From the NCBI GenBank assembly GCA_033762595.1, contig JANRLM010000003.1, positions 1-41,332 on the forward strand: a stretch of DNA of 41,332 nt, given 5' to 3'. The notes beneath the pieces are model-generated. The model was not told the DNA's origin. It worked only from the letters and a program-made list of their open reading frames with translations, and ran no database searches. A program made the translations under genes and the position numbers. This document shows positions 30,733 to 39,120 of the stretch, piece by piece. The first letter of the stretch is position 1; every line of letters starts with the position of its first letter. The stretch is from Rickettsiales bacterium. Lineage in GTDB: Bacteria > Pseudomonadota > Alphaproteobacteria > Rickettsiales > UBA8987.

Positions 30733-31560
30733 CTAATGCTTAAGCATTACTGGAATATTAGCATTTGCTAGGATAAATTTTGTTGCACCGCCTAAAACAA
30801 TTTGCCTCATTTTGCTGTGAGTATAAGCCCCCATAACGATAAGATTTGCATTTCTTTTTTCAGCTTCGCTAAGAATTTCATCACCAACGCAACGATGAAC
30901 TTTTGCAATATTTTTATGAATTGCAGTTATGTTATAGGTTGCTAAATAATCAAGCAAATCTTTAACTGATGACATATCTTTTTGTGATTCATCAATGGTT
31001 AAAATTACGATCTCTTTTGCTTTCTCTAAAAATGGAATTGCAGTTTTTACAGCCCCTGAAGCTCTAAAGCTTCCATCCCAAGCTATAATAATTCTTTCCA
31101 TTCCAGAATAAACTTGGTTTTCGGGCATTAAAATAACAGGTCTACTAGTTTCAAAAAGGGCAGTTGCAACTACATTTTCAAAATCAATGCTGAATCTATC
31201 TATATCTTTATAGCACATAATAATATCAGTAAATTTGCCCCAATAAGCTACTATTTCTTTAGGATTGCCAATCTCTGAGCTAAATTTTAATTTACTAAAA
31301 TTATGCTTATCAAAACTTTCTTTTATTTTATTTTGTGCAAGTTTTATATCTCTTTGAACGCTCTCTAAATATTTAGCATAAAGCCCCATAGTGCCTTCGC
31401 CTAAGTAATTTGAGATGGAGGGAACATCAGCCTCAGGGCAGAGCGTTAAGCATTTTGCGTTAAGGGAAAATTCCTCAGCTAAAGAATCAGCAAAAAATAA
31501 ACTATCTAATTCCTGCTTCTCGCCAGCATATAAAACTGAAAGATTTTTTGGATTAGGCAT
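30733..31560 (-). CDS. Universal stress protein (tandem UspA type)
   Basis: A 275-residue protein whose C-terminal half is a clear Usp domain: IIAWDGSFRASGAVKTAIPF at about residues 150-170, then NLIVMGAYTHSKMRQIVLGG and PVMLKH. The ATP-binding motif G-x2-G-x9-G is degenerate (GAYTHS for GAYGHS). The N-terminal half has weaker similarity and fits the two-domain type common in alphaproteobacteria. A perfect Fnr dyad and a well-placed TACTAT -10 lie upstream, so expression under low oxygen is predicted. It is convergent with the fnr-like gene, 9 bp apart. Confidence 0.92.
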   Translation of the reverse strand: MPNPKNLSVLYAGEKQELDSLFFADSLAEEFSLNAKCLTLCPEADVPSISNYLGEGTMGLYAKYLESVQRDIKLAQNKIKESFDKHNFSKLKFSSEIGNPKEIVAYWGKFTDIIMCYKDIDRFSIDFENVVATALFETSRPVILMPENQVYSGMERIIIAWDGSFRASGAVKTAIPFLEKAKEIVILTIDESQKDMSSVKDLLDYLATYNITAIHKNIAKVHRCVGDEILSEAEKRNANLIVMGAYTHSKMRQIVLGGATKFILANANIPVMLKH

Positions 31561-31585
31561 AGATAATAGATTTTGATTTGGAATA

Positions 31586-31591
31586 ATAGTA
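31586..31591 (-). promoter_or_regulatory. -10 hexamer of the usp promoter
   Basis: Minus-strand 31591-31586 reads TACTAT, one mismatch from TATAAT in the fourth position pair and located at -12 to -7 relative to a dyad centred at -41.5. Predicted start of transcription is near 31579. Confidence 0.65.
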
Positions 31592-31613
31592 AATCAAAAC
31601 CTAAAAAATATAA

Positions 31614-31627
31614 TTGATTTTAATCAA
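31614..31627 (-). promoter_or_regulatory. Fnr-type dyad upstream of usp
   Basis: TTGATTTTAATCAA is an exact TTGAT-N4-ATCAA palindrome centred 60.5 nt from the usp ATG. It lies between usp and the stop of pdhB (31663), both on the minus strand. Confidence 0.82.
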
Positions 31628-31662
31628 TAGTGTGGGGGTTATTTTTCCAATCAAAACTTGGT

Positions 31663-32664
31663 TTATTTACCCCTAAAGCAAGTTTTTTTAGCCGCTTTTA
31701 TTATGTCTGCTACTTGCGGTAGGGCGAGTTTTTCAAGGTTGGCAGCGTAGGGTAGGGGAACATCAACCCCGCATACTCTTTCAACTGGTGCGTCTAGATA
31801 GTCAAATGCTTCTTCCATAATGGTTGAAGAAATTTCACTCGCAACGCCTGCAAAAGGCCAGCCTTCCTCAACGGAAACAAGGCGAGAGGTTTTCTTAACT
31901 GAGTTTATAATAGTTTCTTTATCTAGTGGGCGGATTGTTCTTAAATCTATAACTTCCGCAGAAATACCATCTTTTGCAAGTTCTTCAGCAGCTAGAAGTG
32001 CATTATCAACTTGCAGAGAAAACGCTGTGATTGTAACATCTGAGCCTTTTCTAACAATAGCTGCCTTGCCAATTTCAACAACAAAATCGCCTGAGTTGAA
32101 TATTTCTTCCTCTGGAATGTCATAAGATTTTCCATAGGAAATTTCATTTTCCAAGAAAATTACAGGGTTAGGGTTTCTAATTGCTGCTTTGAGCAAACCC
32201 TTTGCAGAAGCCGAATCCCAAGGGGCAAGCACAATAAGCCCAGGGCAGTGGGCATACCAAGAGGCATAACACTGACTGTGTTGCGCACCCACACGAGCGG
32301 CTGCGCCATTAGGCCCTCTAAATACAATCGGGCAACGAACTTGACCGCCACTCATATAATTTGTTTTTGCTGCTGAATTGATAATTTGATCAATCGCTTG
32401 CATTCCAAAATTCCAAGTCATAAACTCCACAACTGGCTTTAAGCCTGCCATTGCAGAGCCAACTGCTATACCTGCAAAGCCGTGTTCAGTAATTGGGGTA
32501 TCAATAACTCTTTTTTCACCAAATTCTTGAAGTAAACCTTCTGTAACCTTGTAAGCGCCTTGATATTCGGCAACTTCCTCACCCATAACATAAACATCTT
32601 TATCGCGACGCATTTCTTCAGCCATTGCATCTCTTAAAGCTACTCTAACGGTTTGTTTTGGCAT
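31663..32664 (-). CDS. pdhB: Pyruvate dehydrogenase E1 component, beta subunit
   Basis: A 333-residue transketolase-like subunit. [40 protein letters not shown] and [20 protein letters not shown] are strongly conserved. [20 protein letters not shown] and [20 protein letters not shown] follow, and [18 protein letters not shown] lies at the end. It pairs with E1 alpha to decarboxylate pyruvate with thiamine diphosphate. The usual pdhA is not next to it: the upstream neighbours are the ornithine-lipid genes. The N-terminal lipoyl domain seen in some alphaproteobacterial PdhB proteins is lacking, as in Rickettsia. Confidence 0.95.
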   Translation of the reverse strand: MPKQTVRVALRDAMAEEMRRDKDVYVMGEEVAEYQGAYKVTEGLLQEFGEKRVIDTPITEHGFAGIAVGSAMAGLKPVVEFMTWNFGMQAIDQIINSAAKTNYMSGGQVRCPIVFRGPNGAAARVGAQHSQCYASWYAHCPGLIVLAPWDSASAKGLLKAAIRNPNPVIFLENEISYGKSYDIPEEEIFNSGDFVVEIGKAAIVRKGSDVTITAFSLQVDNALLAAEELAKDGISAEVIDLRTIRPLDKETIINSVKKTSRLVSVEEGWPFAGVASEISSTIMEEAFDYLDAPVERVCGVDVPLPYAANLEKLALPQVADIIKAAKKTCFRGK

Positions 32665-32727
32665 AGTTTTATTTGTTAAATTTTAGTGATATTTATAATA
32701 TTTAATAAGAAAATGAAAGATAAAAAT

Positions 32728-33513
32728 TTAAGAAGAAAACCCCTCATTTATTACATTTTCGCAATGTTTGCTGAGTTCTTTGCGACAACCAAAATCAGAA
32801 AATTTAACACCTTGGTGATAAATCAGCTTAACTTCTGCACCCTTAACGCCAAGCAAATTCCAGAAATGTGGAAGGAATTTCATATCACCATACCAAGCAA
32901 TTTTATCAAGGTTTTTAGCATCTGCTGGCATTCCATCAATTTTAGTATAAACGATTGAAATTGGCTGAACGCATATATTTTTATCATCATCACGGGTGCT
33001 GGTTTCCTCATCTAAATTGGGTTCTGCAACGCTAAAAAGTGAGGTTTTGAATGGCAAAACCTTAGTGCCATCATTCGTTGTGCCTTCTGGGAAAAGAACA
33101 ATGCTATCACCTGATTTTATAATATCTTGAATGGTTTCCTTCTGTTCAAGCGATCGCAAAGCATCTCTTTGAATATAAACTGGTAAAGAAAGATTAACCA
33201 AAACATTGATAATCGGCCATTTTGAAACTTCAATTTTTGGCGTATATCTAGCAGAAATTTTTGAGCCAAGCACTATAATATCTAAGTAAGATGTATGGTT
33301 GGAAACATATAGAACTGAATCATCTGGCAGGTTTTCAAAGCCCTGTTCGTGAACTTTAACGCCAAATATTTTTAGAACAAAATTAAAATAAAACTTTAGA
33401 AGTTTTTCGTGAGTTGGAACTGAAATTCTATAAGTAAAACCTCCAATAAGAAGGCATAAAATTGTAAAAGAAACAAATAAAATAAATTTTATTGAAGCTC
33501 TGAAATTATGCAT
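32728..33513 (-). CDS. olsA: PlsC-family acyltransferase, probable lyso-ornithine-lipid O-acyltransferase OlsA
   Basis: Start placed at the ATG at 33513 (261 aa), 13 bp after the olsB-like stop and before a membrane helix (IKFILFVSFTILCLLIGGF). A longer frame to 33615 would run well into olsB. The acyltransferase motifs are NHTSYLDI (H-x4-D), IQRDALRSLEQ and LFPEGTTNDGT. The protein would add the second acyl chain to a lysolipid at the inner membrane. Adjacent placement after an OlsB-like N-acyltransferase is the classic olsBA arrangement, so ornithine-lipid synthesis is favoured over the general PlsC function. The specificity call is inference. Confidence 0.8.
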   Translation of the reverse strand: MHNFRASIKFILFVSFTILCLLIGGFTYRISVPTHEKLLKFYFNFVLKIFGVKVHEQGFENLPDDSVLYVSNHTSYLDIIVLGSKISARYTPKIEVSKWPIINVLVNLSLPVYIQRDALRSLEQKETIQDIIKSGDSIVLFPEGTTNDGTKVLPFKTSLFSVAEPNLDEETSTRDDDKNICVQPISIVYTKIDGMPADAKNLDKIAWYGDMKFLPHFWNLLGVKGAEVKLIYHQGVKFSDFGCRKELSKHCENVINEGFSS

Positions 33514-33526
33514 TTGTAAAAATAAA

Positions 33527-34339
33527 TTACTTAACAAAATGTTCTGAATATCTCTTAACAATTTTTTGCGTATCCATAATGGTGCAAACATCAGTGGTTT
33601 CGCAGATTTTATCAATTACAGCACCTTCACCAATCATACAGCCAGTTCTAATATAACCTTTAATGAGTGATGGCAGATTAGATAAAGCCTTCTTTTTATC
33701 AATATTTTCAAGTGGGAGGACATTAATATCCGCCCTAAATTTTGGTAGTGCGATAGGGCAAATCTCATCTGGTGCTTTGTGAAAATGCATTAAATATGAA
33801 ATTGATTCCTCGTGTAGTTTTGCATCAATTCCGTTAAAACTTGCACAGCCAAAGAGGTAATTAATTTTATGAAACACAATAAAAGCACCAATTCCTCGCC
33901 ATAAAAGCTGAATTGCTTTACCATCGCGATATTTTGGGTGAATGCAAGAACGGCCAAGCTCAAGCAAATTATATTTTGAATTTTTTAGTTTTGAAATATC
34001 AAATTCACCCTCAGTATAAAATTTGGAAGGGGTTTTAGTTTCATTTCTTCTAAGCAGGCGATAAGTGCCAACAACCTTGATATCTGAGGGGTTTTCATCA
34101 TCAACTACAAGCAAATGCTCGCATTCTTTATCAAACTCATCTTGATCAATTTTACCAGAGGGCGTGGAAATATTTTTAGGCTCTTCAAAGAAAACAAATT
34201 GCCTTAGAATCTGAGATTTAACAAGCTCTTCATTGGTTTCAGCGAGTTTTAGGTGAAGCGAGCCGATTCTGCAATCAGATAAATCAGGAAAAACCGATGT
34301 ATTAAGAGGCATTTTTAGCAAATTAGTTCTATTTTGCAT
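33527..34339 (-). CDS. olsB: GNAT-type ornithine-acyl-ACP N-acyltransferase OlsB-like
   Basis: A 270-residue protein of the OlsB/COG3176 group. LAETNEELVKSQILRQFVFF is the N-terminal block. CEHLLVVDDENPSDIKVVGT and YRLLRRNET follow, then LLELGRSCIHPKYRDGKAIQ and LLWRGIGAFIVFHKINYLFG, the acyl-ACP-binding core. LPSLIKGYIRTGCMIGEGAV is near the C-terminus. The enzyme transfers a 3-hydroxyacyl group to the alpha-amino group of ornithine, the first step of ornithine-lipid synthesis. The acyltransferase gene follows by 13 bp. Ornithine lipids replace phospholipids under phosphate limitation in many bacteria. Confidence 0.86.
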   Translation of the reverse strand: MQNRTNLLKMPLNTSVFPDLSDCRIGSLHLKLAETNEELVKSQILRQFVFFEEPKNISTPSGKIDQDEFDKECEHLLVVDDENPSDIKVVGTYRLLRRNETKTPSKFYTEGEFDISKLKNSKYNLLELGRSCIHPKYRDGKAIQLLWRGIGAFIVFHKINYLFGCASFNGIDAKLHEESISYLMHFHKAPDEICPIALPKFRADINVLPLENIDKKKALSNLPSLIKGYIRTGCMIGEGAVIDKICETTDVCTIMDTQKIVKRYSEHFVK

Positions 34340-34460
34340 TAGATTATTTTAAGCCTTAAATCAACTAATGATTTTAATGCAATAAAATTTCACTAATTTA
34401 TTGACAAAAGCATTGCAAATAAACTATTTAGTGCGTGATTAATTTTCTATCTAAGAATTT

Positions 34461-34535
34461 GGCTCGGTAGCTCAGTGGTAGAGCAGGAGGATCATAATCT
34501 CTTGGTCGGGGGTTCAAATCCCTCCCGAGTCACCA
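34461..34535 (+). tRNA. tRNA with CAU anticodon (Met, or Ile2 if lysidine-modified)
   Basis: A 75-nt cloverleaf with encoded CCA. Acceptor GGCTCGG pairs with CCGAGTC, D-arm GCTC...GAGC, anticodon stem GGAGG/TCTCT with loop ATCATAA (CAU at 34494-34496), variable TGGTC, T-arm GGGGG TTCAAAT CCCTC. The first pair G1-C72 shows it is not an initiator tRNA of the usual C1xA72 type. The elongator Met versus Ile(k2C) identity is not settled. Its 3' end is 2 bp from the convergent greA stop. Confidence 0.93.
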
Positions 34536-34537
34536 AT

Positions 34538-35011
34538 TTACTTATAACTCACTTTAGTGATTTCATATTTTCTTTTGCCGCCGGGGGTTTGGATTGTTAC
34601 AATATCTCCTTCTTCCTTGCCAATTAAGCCGTGTGCGATAGGTGAGGTAACGGAAATTTTATGATTTGTAATATCGGCTTCATACTCACTAACTATTTGA
34701 TATTTCTTTTTTTCTTCAGTTTCATCATCAATTAATTCAACAATTGCACCAAAAACAATTCTCTCACCAGAAAGTTTAGAAACATCAATAATTTCAGCAT
34801 TTGCGATGATGTTTTCAAGCTCTTGAATTCTGCCCTCTATAAAGCTTTGCTTCTCTTTTGCGGCGTGGTATTCAGCGTTTTCCTTCAAATCTCCGTGAGA
34901 TCTCGCCTCGGCAATTGCTTCAATAATTGCTGGCCTATCTTCAAATTTCATCTTTTTATGCTCTTGCTCTAGCTTTTCATATCCTTGTTTGGTGATTGCA
35001 ATTTTAGACAT
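34538..35011 (-). CDS. greA: Transcription elongation factor GreA
   Basis: A 157-residue protein of standard length. The N-terminal coiled-coil carries the acidic tip RSHGDLKENAEYHAAKEKQS with the two acidic residues (D and E) that stimulate RNA cleavage in backtracked RNA polymerase. The C-terminal FKBP-like domain ends with SPIAHGLIGKEEGDIVTIQT and PGGKRKYEITKV. ATG at 35011. It is a single-gene unit, divergent from engB. Confidence 0.97.
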   Translation of the reverse strand: MSKIAITKQGYEKLEQEHKKMKFEDRPAIIEAIAEARSHGDLKENAEYHAAKEKQSFIEGRIQELENIIANAEIIDVSKLSGERIVFGAIVELIDDETEEKKKYQIVSEYEADITNHKISVTSPIAHGLIGKEEGDIVTIQTPGGKRKYEITKVSYK

Positions 35012-35079
35012 AGATATTATGTGTTTGTTTTTAAGCGATGTAGTCTATATAATTGAAATCTTATTACAACTAATTTTTA

Positions 35080-35691
35080 ATGAAAAATATAAATCGCAAA
35101 ATTAGAAATTGGAGCAATGCCGAGTTCAAAATAGGTGCAAATTCTATTGAGGCAATTCCAGCTACAAGCCTTAATGAAATTGCTTTTGCTGGTAGATCTA
35201 ATGTTGGAAAATCATCTCTAATTAATTCTCTCACCACAAGAAATTCTTTAACTAGGGTTTCAAAAACGCCCGGTTGCACCAAGCAATTAAACTTTTTTTT
35301 GCTAGAAGAAAAAATTTATTTGGTGGATATGCCGGGTTATGGTTTTGCTCAAATTAGTAAAAAAGAGCAATTAAACTGGGGAAAACTTATCAAAGATTAT
35401 CTTTGTGGTAGGCCATATTTGAAAAGGGTTTATATTTTAATTGATGCTAGAATTGGCTTCAAACCTGTTGATTTTGAGATTATGAAATTGCTTGATACAA
35501 GTGCGGTTAGTTATCAAATAGTGTTCACTAAGGCTGATAAAATTAGCAAATTAGATGAAGAAAAACTTCAAAAATCCTTTGAGGCAATTGGTAAAAAACA
35601 CCCAGCCTTGCACCCAAATTATATTATTACAAGCTCAGTAAATGAAGCTGGAATTGATAATCTCAGGCAAGAGATTGAGGAGTTTATTTAA
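35080..35691 (+). CDS. engB: Ribosome biogenesis GTPase EngB (YsxC/YihA)
   Basis: A 203-residue TrmE-Era-EngA-EngB-like GTPase involved in 50S assembly. Motifs: EIAFAGRSNVGKSSLINSLT (G1), TPGCTKQLNFF (G2), VDMPGYGFAQISKKEQLNWG (G3), FTKADKI (G4) and ITSSVNEAGID (G5). ATG at 35080, 68 bp from the divergent greA start. Its last 8 bp overlap the convergent lpxK tail. Confidence 0.96.
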   Translation: MKNINRKIRNWSNAEFKIGANSIEAIPATSLNEIAFAGRSNVGKSSLINSLTTRNSLTRVSKTPGCTKQLNFFLLEEKIYLVDMPGYGFAQISKKEQLNWGKLIKDYLCGRPYLKRVYILIDARIGFKPVDFEIMKLLDTSAVSYQIVFTKADKISKLDEEKLQKSFEAIGKKHPALHPNYIITSSVNEAGIDNLRQEIEEFI

Positions 35692-36703
35692 CTAACTCAT
35701 TTATTTTAGCCAAAAGATTTTGAGAAGAAATATTAATCCGCATTTTTGTATAATCTGTAATTTTTTTCATTTCATCAGAGAGTTTTATATAATCTTTTTC
35801 GGTAGTGATTAGTTGAGATTTTTCAGCTTCCGCAAGGGTTTTGAGGTGATTAAAATCATCTTGATAATATTTATGGTGATCAGGAAAAATAACTTTTTCA
35901 ACCACTGAAAGCCCAATATTTTCAAGTGTTTTGAAAAATTTTTCAGGGTTGCCTATACCTGCAAAGGCGGTGTATGCTATCTCTTTATTATGGTTAGAAG
36001 TAATTTCAATATATGCATTGTGAAACTCAAGCTTTTTGCGAGATAATTTTTCAATTCTTTTTGGTAAATCTTCTGAATGTTCACCAATAATTAAAATATC
36101 ATTTACATCTTTTAAGCAGAAATCCAGCCTATCACGCAAAGGGCCTGCGGGCATAACCATACCATTTCCAATGGCATAATTTCCATCAAAAACGCAGAGA
36201 GAAAAATCTTTTATAATTCTTTCATCGTGCAAGCCATCATCTAAAATAAGAATTTCATAACCAAGTGATTCCGCGTATTCACAAGCTTGCAGGCGGTTTT
36301 TGCACATTATGCAATCGCCAGTTTGAGATAGTAAATAAGCCTCATCACCTACTTCACTTGGTTTATGGTTTTTATTATCAACTAAAACTGCACCATATAA
36401 AATGCCTTTGTAACCCGTGTTTATGAAAGCAATTTTCTTGCTTGGGTTATTCAATTTTAGAAAATTATAAATTGCGATTGCGGTTGGTGTTTTGCCTGCT
36501 CCACCTGCTATTGCGTTGCCGATGCAAATTATTTTTGCATTAAAGTTTTTAGGATTTTTACATTTTGGAATTAATCTTTTTACTAAAAAATAAATCAGTG
36601 AAAATGGAAGTAGTAATTGAGCAATATCATTTTTCTCACGCCAAAAGCTCGGTGCTTTTGAGGGTAAAATATTTTCAGATATAAATTTAAGAAATTTATT
36701 CAT
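35684..36703 (-). CDS. lpxK: Tetraacyldisaccharide 4'-kinase LpxK
   Basis: About 339 residues from the ATG at 36703; a TTG at 36721 would extend it by six residues. The GAGGGA sequence upstream of the ATG and its 8-bp overlap with the waaA stop favour the ATG. APSFWREKNDIAQLLLPFSL is the N-terminal membrane segment. ICIGNAIAGGAGKTPTAIAI is the P-loop, with VGDEAYLLSQTGDCIM and ILDDGLHDERI following (family usually DDGFQH, so LHD is a variant). It phosphorylates the lipid A precursor at the 4' position. It is coupled to waaA and the DUF374 gene in a lipid A/Kdo unit. Confidence 0.94.
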   Translation of the reverse strand: MNKFLKFISENILPSKAPSFWREKNDIAQLLLPFSLIYFLVKRLIPKCKNPKNFNAKIICIGNAIAGGAGKTPTAIAIYNFLKLNNPSKKIAFINTGYKGILYGAVLVDNKNHKPSEVGDEAYLLSQTGDCIMCKNRLQACEYAESLGYEILILDDGLHDERIIKDFSLCVFDGNYAIGNGMVMPAGPLRDRLDFCLKDVNDILIIGEHSEDLPKRIEKLSRKKLEFHNAYIEITSNHNKEIAYTAFAGIGNPEKFFKTLENIGLSVVEKVIFPDHHKYYQDDFNHLKTLAEAEKSQLITTEKDYIKLSDEMKKITDYTKMRINISSQNLLAKINELVK

Positions 36704-37961
36704 TTCTAATAAATCCCTCAATATGATTTAGGTAATTTGCTAGAATGCCTTTTTTGCTCTCAACATATTCAAATGCTAGGTTGGCAGCTTGTTTTTGCAA
36801 GTTATAATCAGCGATTAAATTTTTAACATTCTGAAAAATTGCTTCACTATCTTTAACTAAAATTACAGCTTTTTTGATTTTCATTTCAGTATAAACTTCT
36901 TGAAAATTAAAATAATTTTTTCCTGAAATAATTGCGCAGCCTAGTCTTGCAGCTTCAAGCGGGTTTTGCCCACCATGAGTAATTAATGAGCCACCCATAA
37001 AAACAATATTTGCAACGCGATAAAAAACCCCAACCTCACCAATAGTATCTGCAAGATAAATATCCGTTTCAGGTTTTATTTTTTGATTTTTACTTCTAGT
37101 AGCAAATTTTAGATTTGAATTTGAGATAAGTTTTTCAATATCTCTGGCTCTTTTTGGATGTCTTGGCATTATTATTGTTAGAATATCTGGATAAACTTCC
37201 TGCAATTTTTTGTGGGCTTCAATAATAATTTCCTCCTCACCAATATGGGTGCTGGCACAAAGCCAGATATTTCTATTACCTATTTGAAGGATCAGATTTC
37301 CAAGCGCTTCAGGGTTGCTTGGCAGGGTGGGGGCTTCATATTTCAAATTACCTGCTATAATTGTTTTTGGTGAGCCAATATCGTTATATTTGAATTTATC
37401 ATCTTCAGTTTGCACTAAACAGAGAGAAAAATTTGAGATTATTTTTTCAGCAAATTCAAGATTGTTTTTCCATTTTCTAAAAGATTCATCAGACATTCTG
37501 CCATTTATAAGTAGTAATTCACAATTAGATTTTTTAGTTTCAATTATAAGGTTTGGCCATAATTCTGATTCCACCCAAATTGCAAGATTCGGTTGCCAAT
37601 GGCTTAAAAAGCGGTGAACGGAATCATATGTATCAACTGGAATAAATTGATGGATTACATTGTTAGGAAGTCTTGAAGCCATTAATTTTGAAGAAGTTAG
37701 CGTGCCGGTTGTCATCAAAATATTAATGTGCGGAAATTTTTTTGAAATTTCAGATATTAACGGCACAACACTAACTGATTCTCCAACGCTTGCTGCGTGA
37801 AACCAAATTAAAAAACCCTCTTTTCTATCAGCGGAGGCGTAACCTAACCTTTCATAAAATCTCTCAGAGTCTTCCTTGCCCTTAAATAGCCTGTAATTTA
37901 GGTATAACCTAACTAAGAATGAAAAATATCTAGTGATAAATCTGTATAATTTTAATAGCAT
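36696..37961 (-). CDS. waaA: 3-deoxy-D-manno-octulosonic acid (Kdo) transferase
   Basis: A 421-residue GT-B enzyme that attaches Kdo to lipid IVA. The N-terminal membrane helix is followed by LIWFHAASVGESVSVVPLIS, LMTTGTLTSSKLMASRLPNN, PVDTYDSVHRFLSHWQPNLA and WVESELWPNLI. The C-terminal domain has WLCASTHIGEEEIIIEAHKK, IIMPRHPKRA, ADTIGEVGVFYRVANIVFMG and GGQNPLEAARLGCAIISG. Its ATG overlaps the DUF374 stop by one base (TAATG), and it overlaps lpxK at its end by 8 bp. Confidence 0.97.
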   Translation of the reverse strand: MLLKLYRFITRYFSFLVRLYLNYRLFKGKEDSERFYERLGYASADRKEGFLIWFHAASVGESVSVVPLISEISKKFPHINILMTTGTLTSSKLMASRLPNNVIHQFIPVDTYDSVHRFLSHWQPNLAIWVESELWPNLIIETKKSNCELLLINGRMSDESFRKWKNNLEFAEKIISNFSLCLVQTEDDKFKYNDIGSPKTIIAGNLKYEAPTLPSNPEALGNLILQIGNRNIWLCASTHIGEEEIIIEAHKKLQEVYPDILTIIMPRHPKRARDIEKLISNSNLKFATRSKNQKIKPETDIYLADTIGEVGVFYRVANIVFMGGSLITHGGQNPLEAARLGCAIISGKNYFNFQEVYTEMKIKKAVILVKDSEAIFQNVKNLIADYNLQKQAANLAFEYVESKKGILANYLNHIEGFIRNE

Positions 37962-38653
37962 TATTTTTTATAAACTAAATCTGATTCATCAGTTATTTGG
38001 TTAAGTGTTTCTTCAACTTTATTAGTAAATTCAATTTCATTCTGATAAATATTTTTATCATAAATAATTTCATCACCGAATATAATAGTAATTTTTGAAA
38101 AGGGCAGGGGGAAAATAAAATTATCCCAAGTCTTAAATCTGATGGCATTTGAGCAAGAAAAACTCATTGGTAAAATAACCGCATCTGCTCGAGAAGCCAC
38201 AGCAAAAAAATTACTTTTTACTTTTCTAGCTGGCCCTTTGGGTCCATCAGGTGTTATAGCTATATTATTTCCGTTAGATAATTCTTTTAAGGTTGCTTTT
38301 AGAACATAAGCCCCACCACGATTTTTGGCGGTTTTATCTTCACTTGCCAGCCTATTTGTTGAGCCTCTGATTGCACCAAATCCAAATTTTGCGATGATTC
38401 TTGCGATAATTTCCCCATCATTATGGCGAGAAATAATTGCAGAAAATTTTTTATTTCCAGTATCCATAAAAGCGAGTGGAAATAGCCTGCCGTGCCAAGT
38501 GCAAACAATACAAGGCTTTTTACTTTTTAGAAAATTATTGTAAGCAGAAATATTTTTGAATTCTATTCTTGAGGTTTTGAAGCAAACCCAAGCTATAAAA
38601 GCAATTATGCTAGCGATTATTTCAAACAAAAAAATTCTAAAAAAATTTCTCAT
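37961..38653 (-). CDS. DUF374 lysophospholipid acyltransferase-family protein
   Basis: A 230-residue protein with an N-terminal helix (FLFEIIASIIAFIAWVCF), then CIVCTWHGRLFPLAFMD, AIISRHNDGEIIARIIAKFG, AIRGSTNRLASEDKTAKNRG and IAITPDGPKGPARKVKSNFF. These are DUF374 hallmarks, related to the LpxL/PlsC acyltransferases (the H-x4-D is replaced by HNDGE). DUF374 genes regularly lie beside waaA and lpxK in alphaproteobacteria, so a role in lipid A or Kdo-lipid modification is inferred. It leads the DUF374-waaA-lpxK unit. Confidence 0.9.
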   Translation of the reverse strand: MRNFFRIFLFEIIASIIAFIAWVCFKTSRIEFKNISAYNNFLKSKKPCIVCTWHGRLFPLAFMDTGNKKFSAIISRHNDGEIIARIIAKFGFGAIRGSTNRLASEDKTAKNRGGAYVLKATLKELSNGNNIAITPDGPKGPARKVKSNFFAVASRADAVILPMSFSCSNAIRFKTWDNFIFPLPFSKITIIFGDEIIYDKNIYQNEIEFTNKVEETLNQITDESDLVYKK

Positions 38654-38691
38654 TAAAGTATGTTTGGTTTTTAATATTTAAATTTGAAAAA

Positions 38692-39076
38692 GGGATAATC
38701 TATAAGCCGAGTTCTGTTCAGGCGTAAGCCTTCTGCAACCATTCATCTGGAGGTAAAATCACTTTTACCCTCTAGCAACTTACCCGAATATTAGTGAGTT
38801 TCCTCAAAATTTCAGAAAATAATTTGACTTGAAGCCAAGCCCTAATATCCCTACTTAGTTTTGCTTCTGGTGAGGTTTTGCGTGCCTTGTTTGTTGGCAA
38901 ACAAGCGGTAGGCTCTTACCCTGCCTTTTCACCCTTACCTTAAATTGCTTTAAGGCGGTTTGTTTTCTGTGCCACTTTCTCTAAGGTTACCCCTGCTAGT
39001 AATTACCTAGCACCATTTTCTGTGAAGCCCGGACTTTCCTCTCAAGTTTAACCCCAAGCGGTTGCTCGATTATCCC
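38692..39076 (-). ncRNA. rnpB: RNase P RNA
   Basis: Read on the minus strand, the 5' end GGGATAATCGAGC pairs with the 3' end GATTATCCC (P1). The universally conserved GAGGAAAGTCCGGGC (39042-39028 region) is followed by the 3' ACAGAACTCGGCTTATAG (P4 partner) near 38700-38717. Length (~385 nt) and layout fit a bacterial type A RNA of alphaproteobacterial style. It processes tRNA 5' ends. It lies 44 bp after the FAH-family gene; exact ends are approximate. Confidence 0.95.
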
Positions 39077-39120
39077 AAGCAAATTTGTTAAACCAACAAT
39101 GCAAATATTCAAGTGATATT

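Noticed and set aside
30734-30749. Perfect 16-bp palindrome TAATGCTTAAGCATTA between fnr-like and usp genes
   Set aside because: It is entirely within the last codons of usp (Val-Met-Leu-Lys-His-stop) and has no GC-rich stem or T-run, so neither a terminator nor an operator is supported.
32686-32958. 90-residue plus-strand open frame antisense to the olsA tail
   Set aside because: Lies almost wholly opposite a strong acyltransferase gene, has no recognisable domain and no convincing start signal.
38325-38543. 72-residue plus-strand open frame inside the DUF374 gene
   Set aside because: Antisense to a conserved acyltransferase with clear motifs; no independent support.
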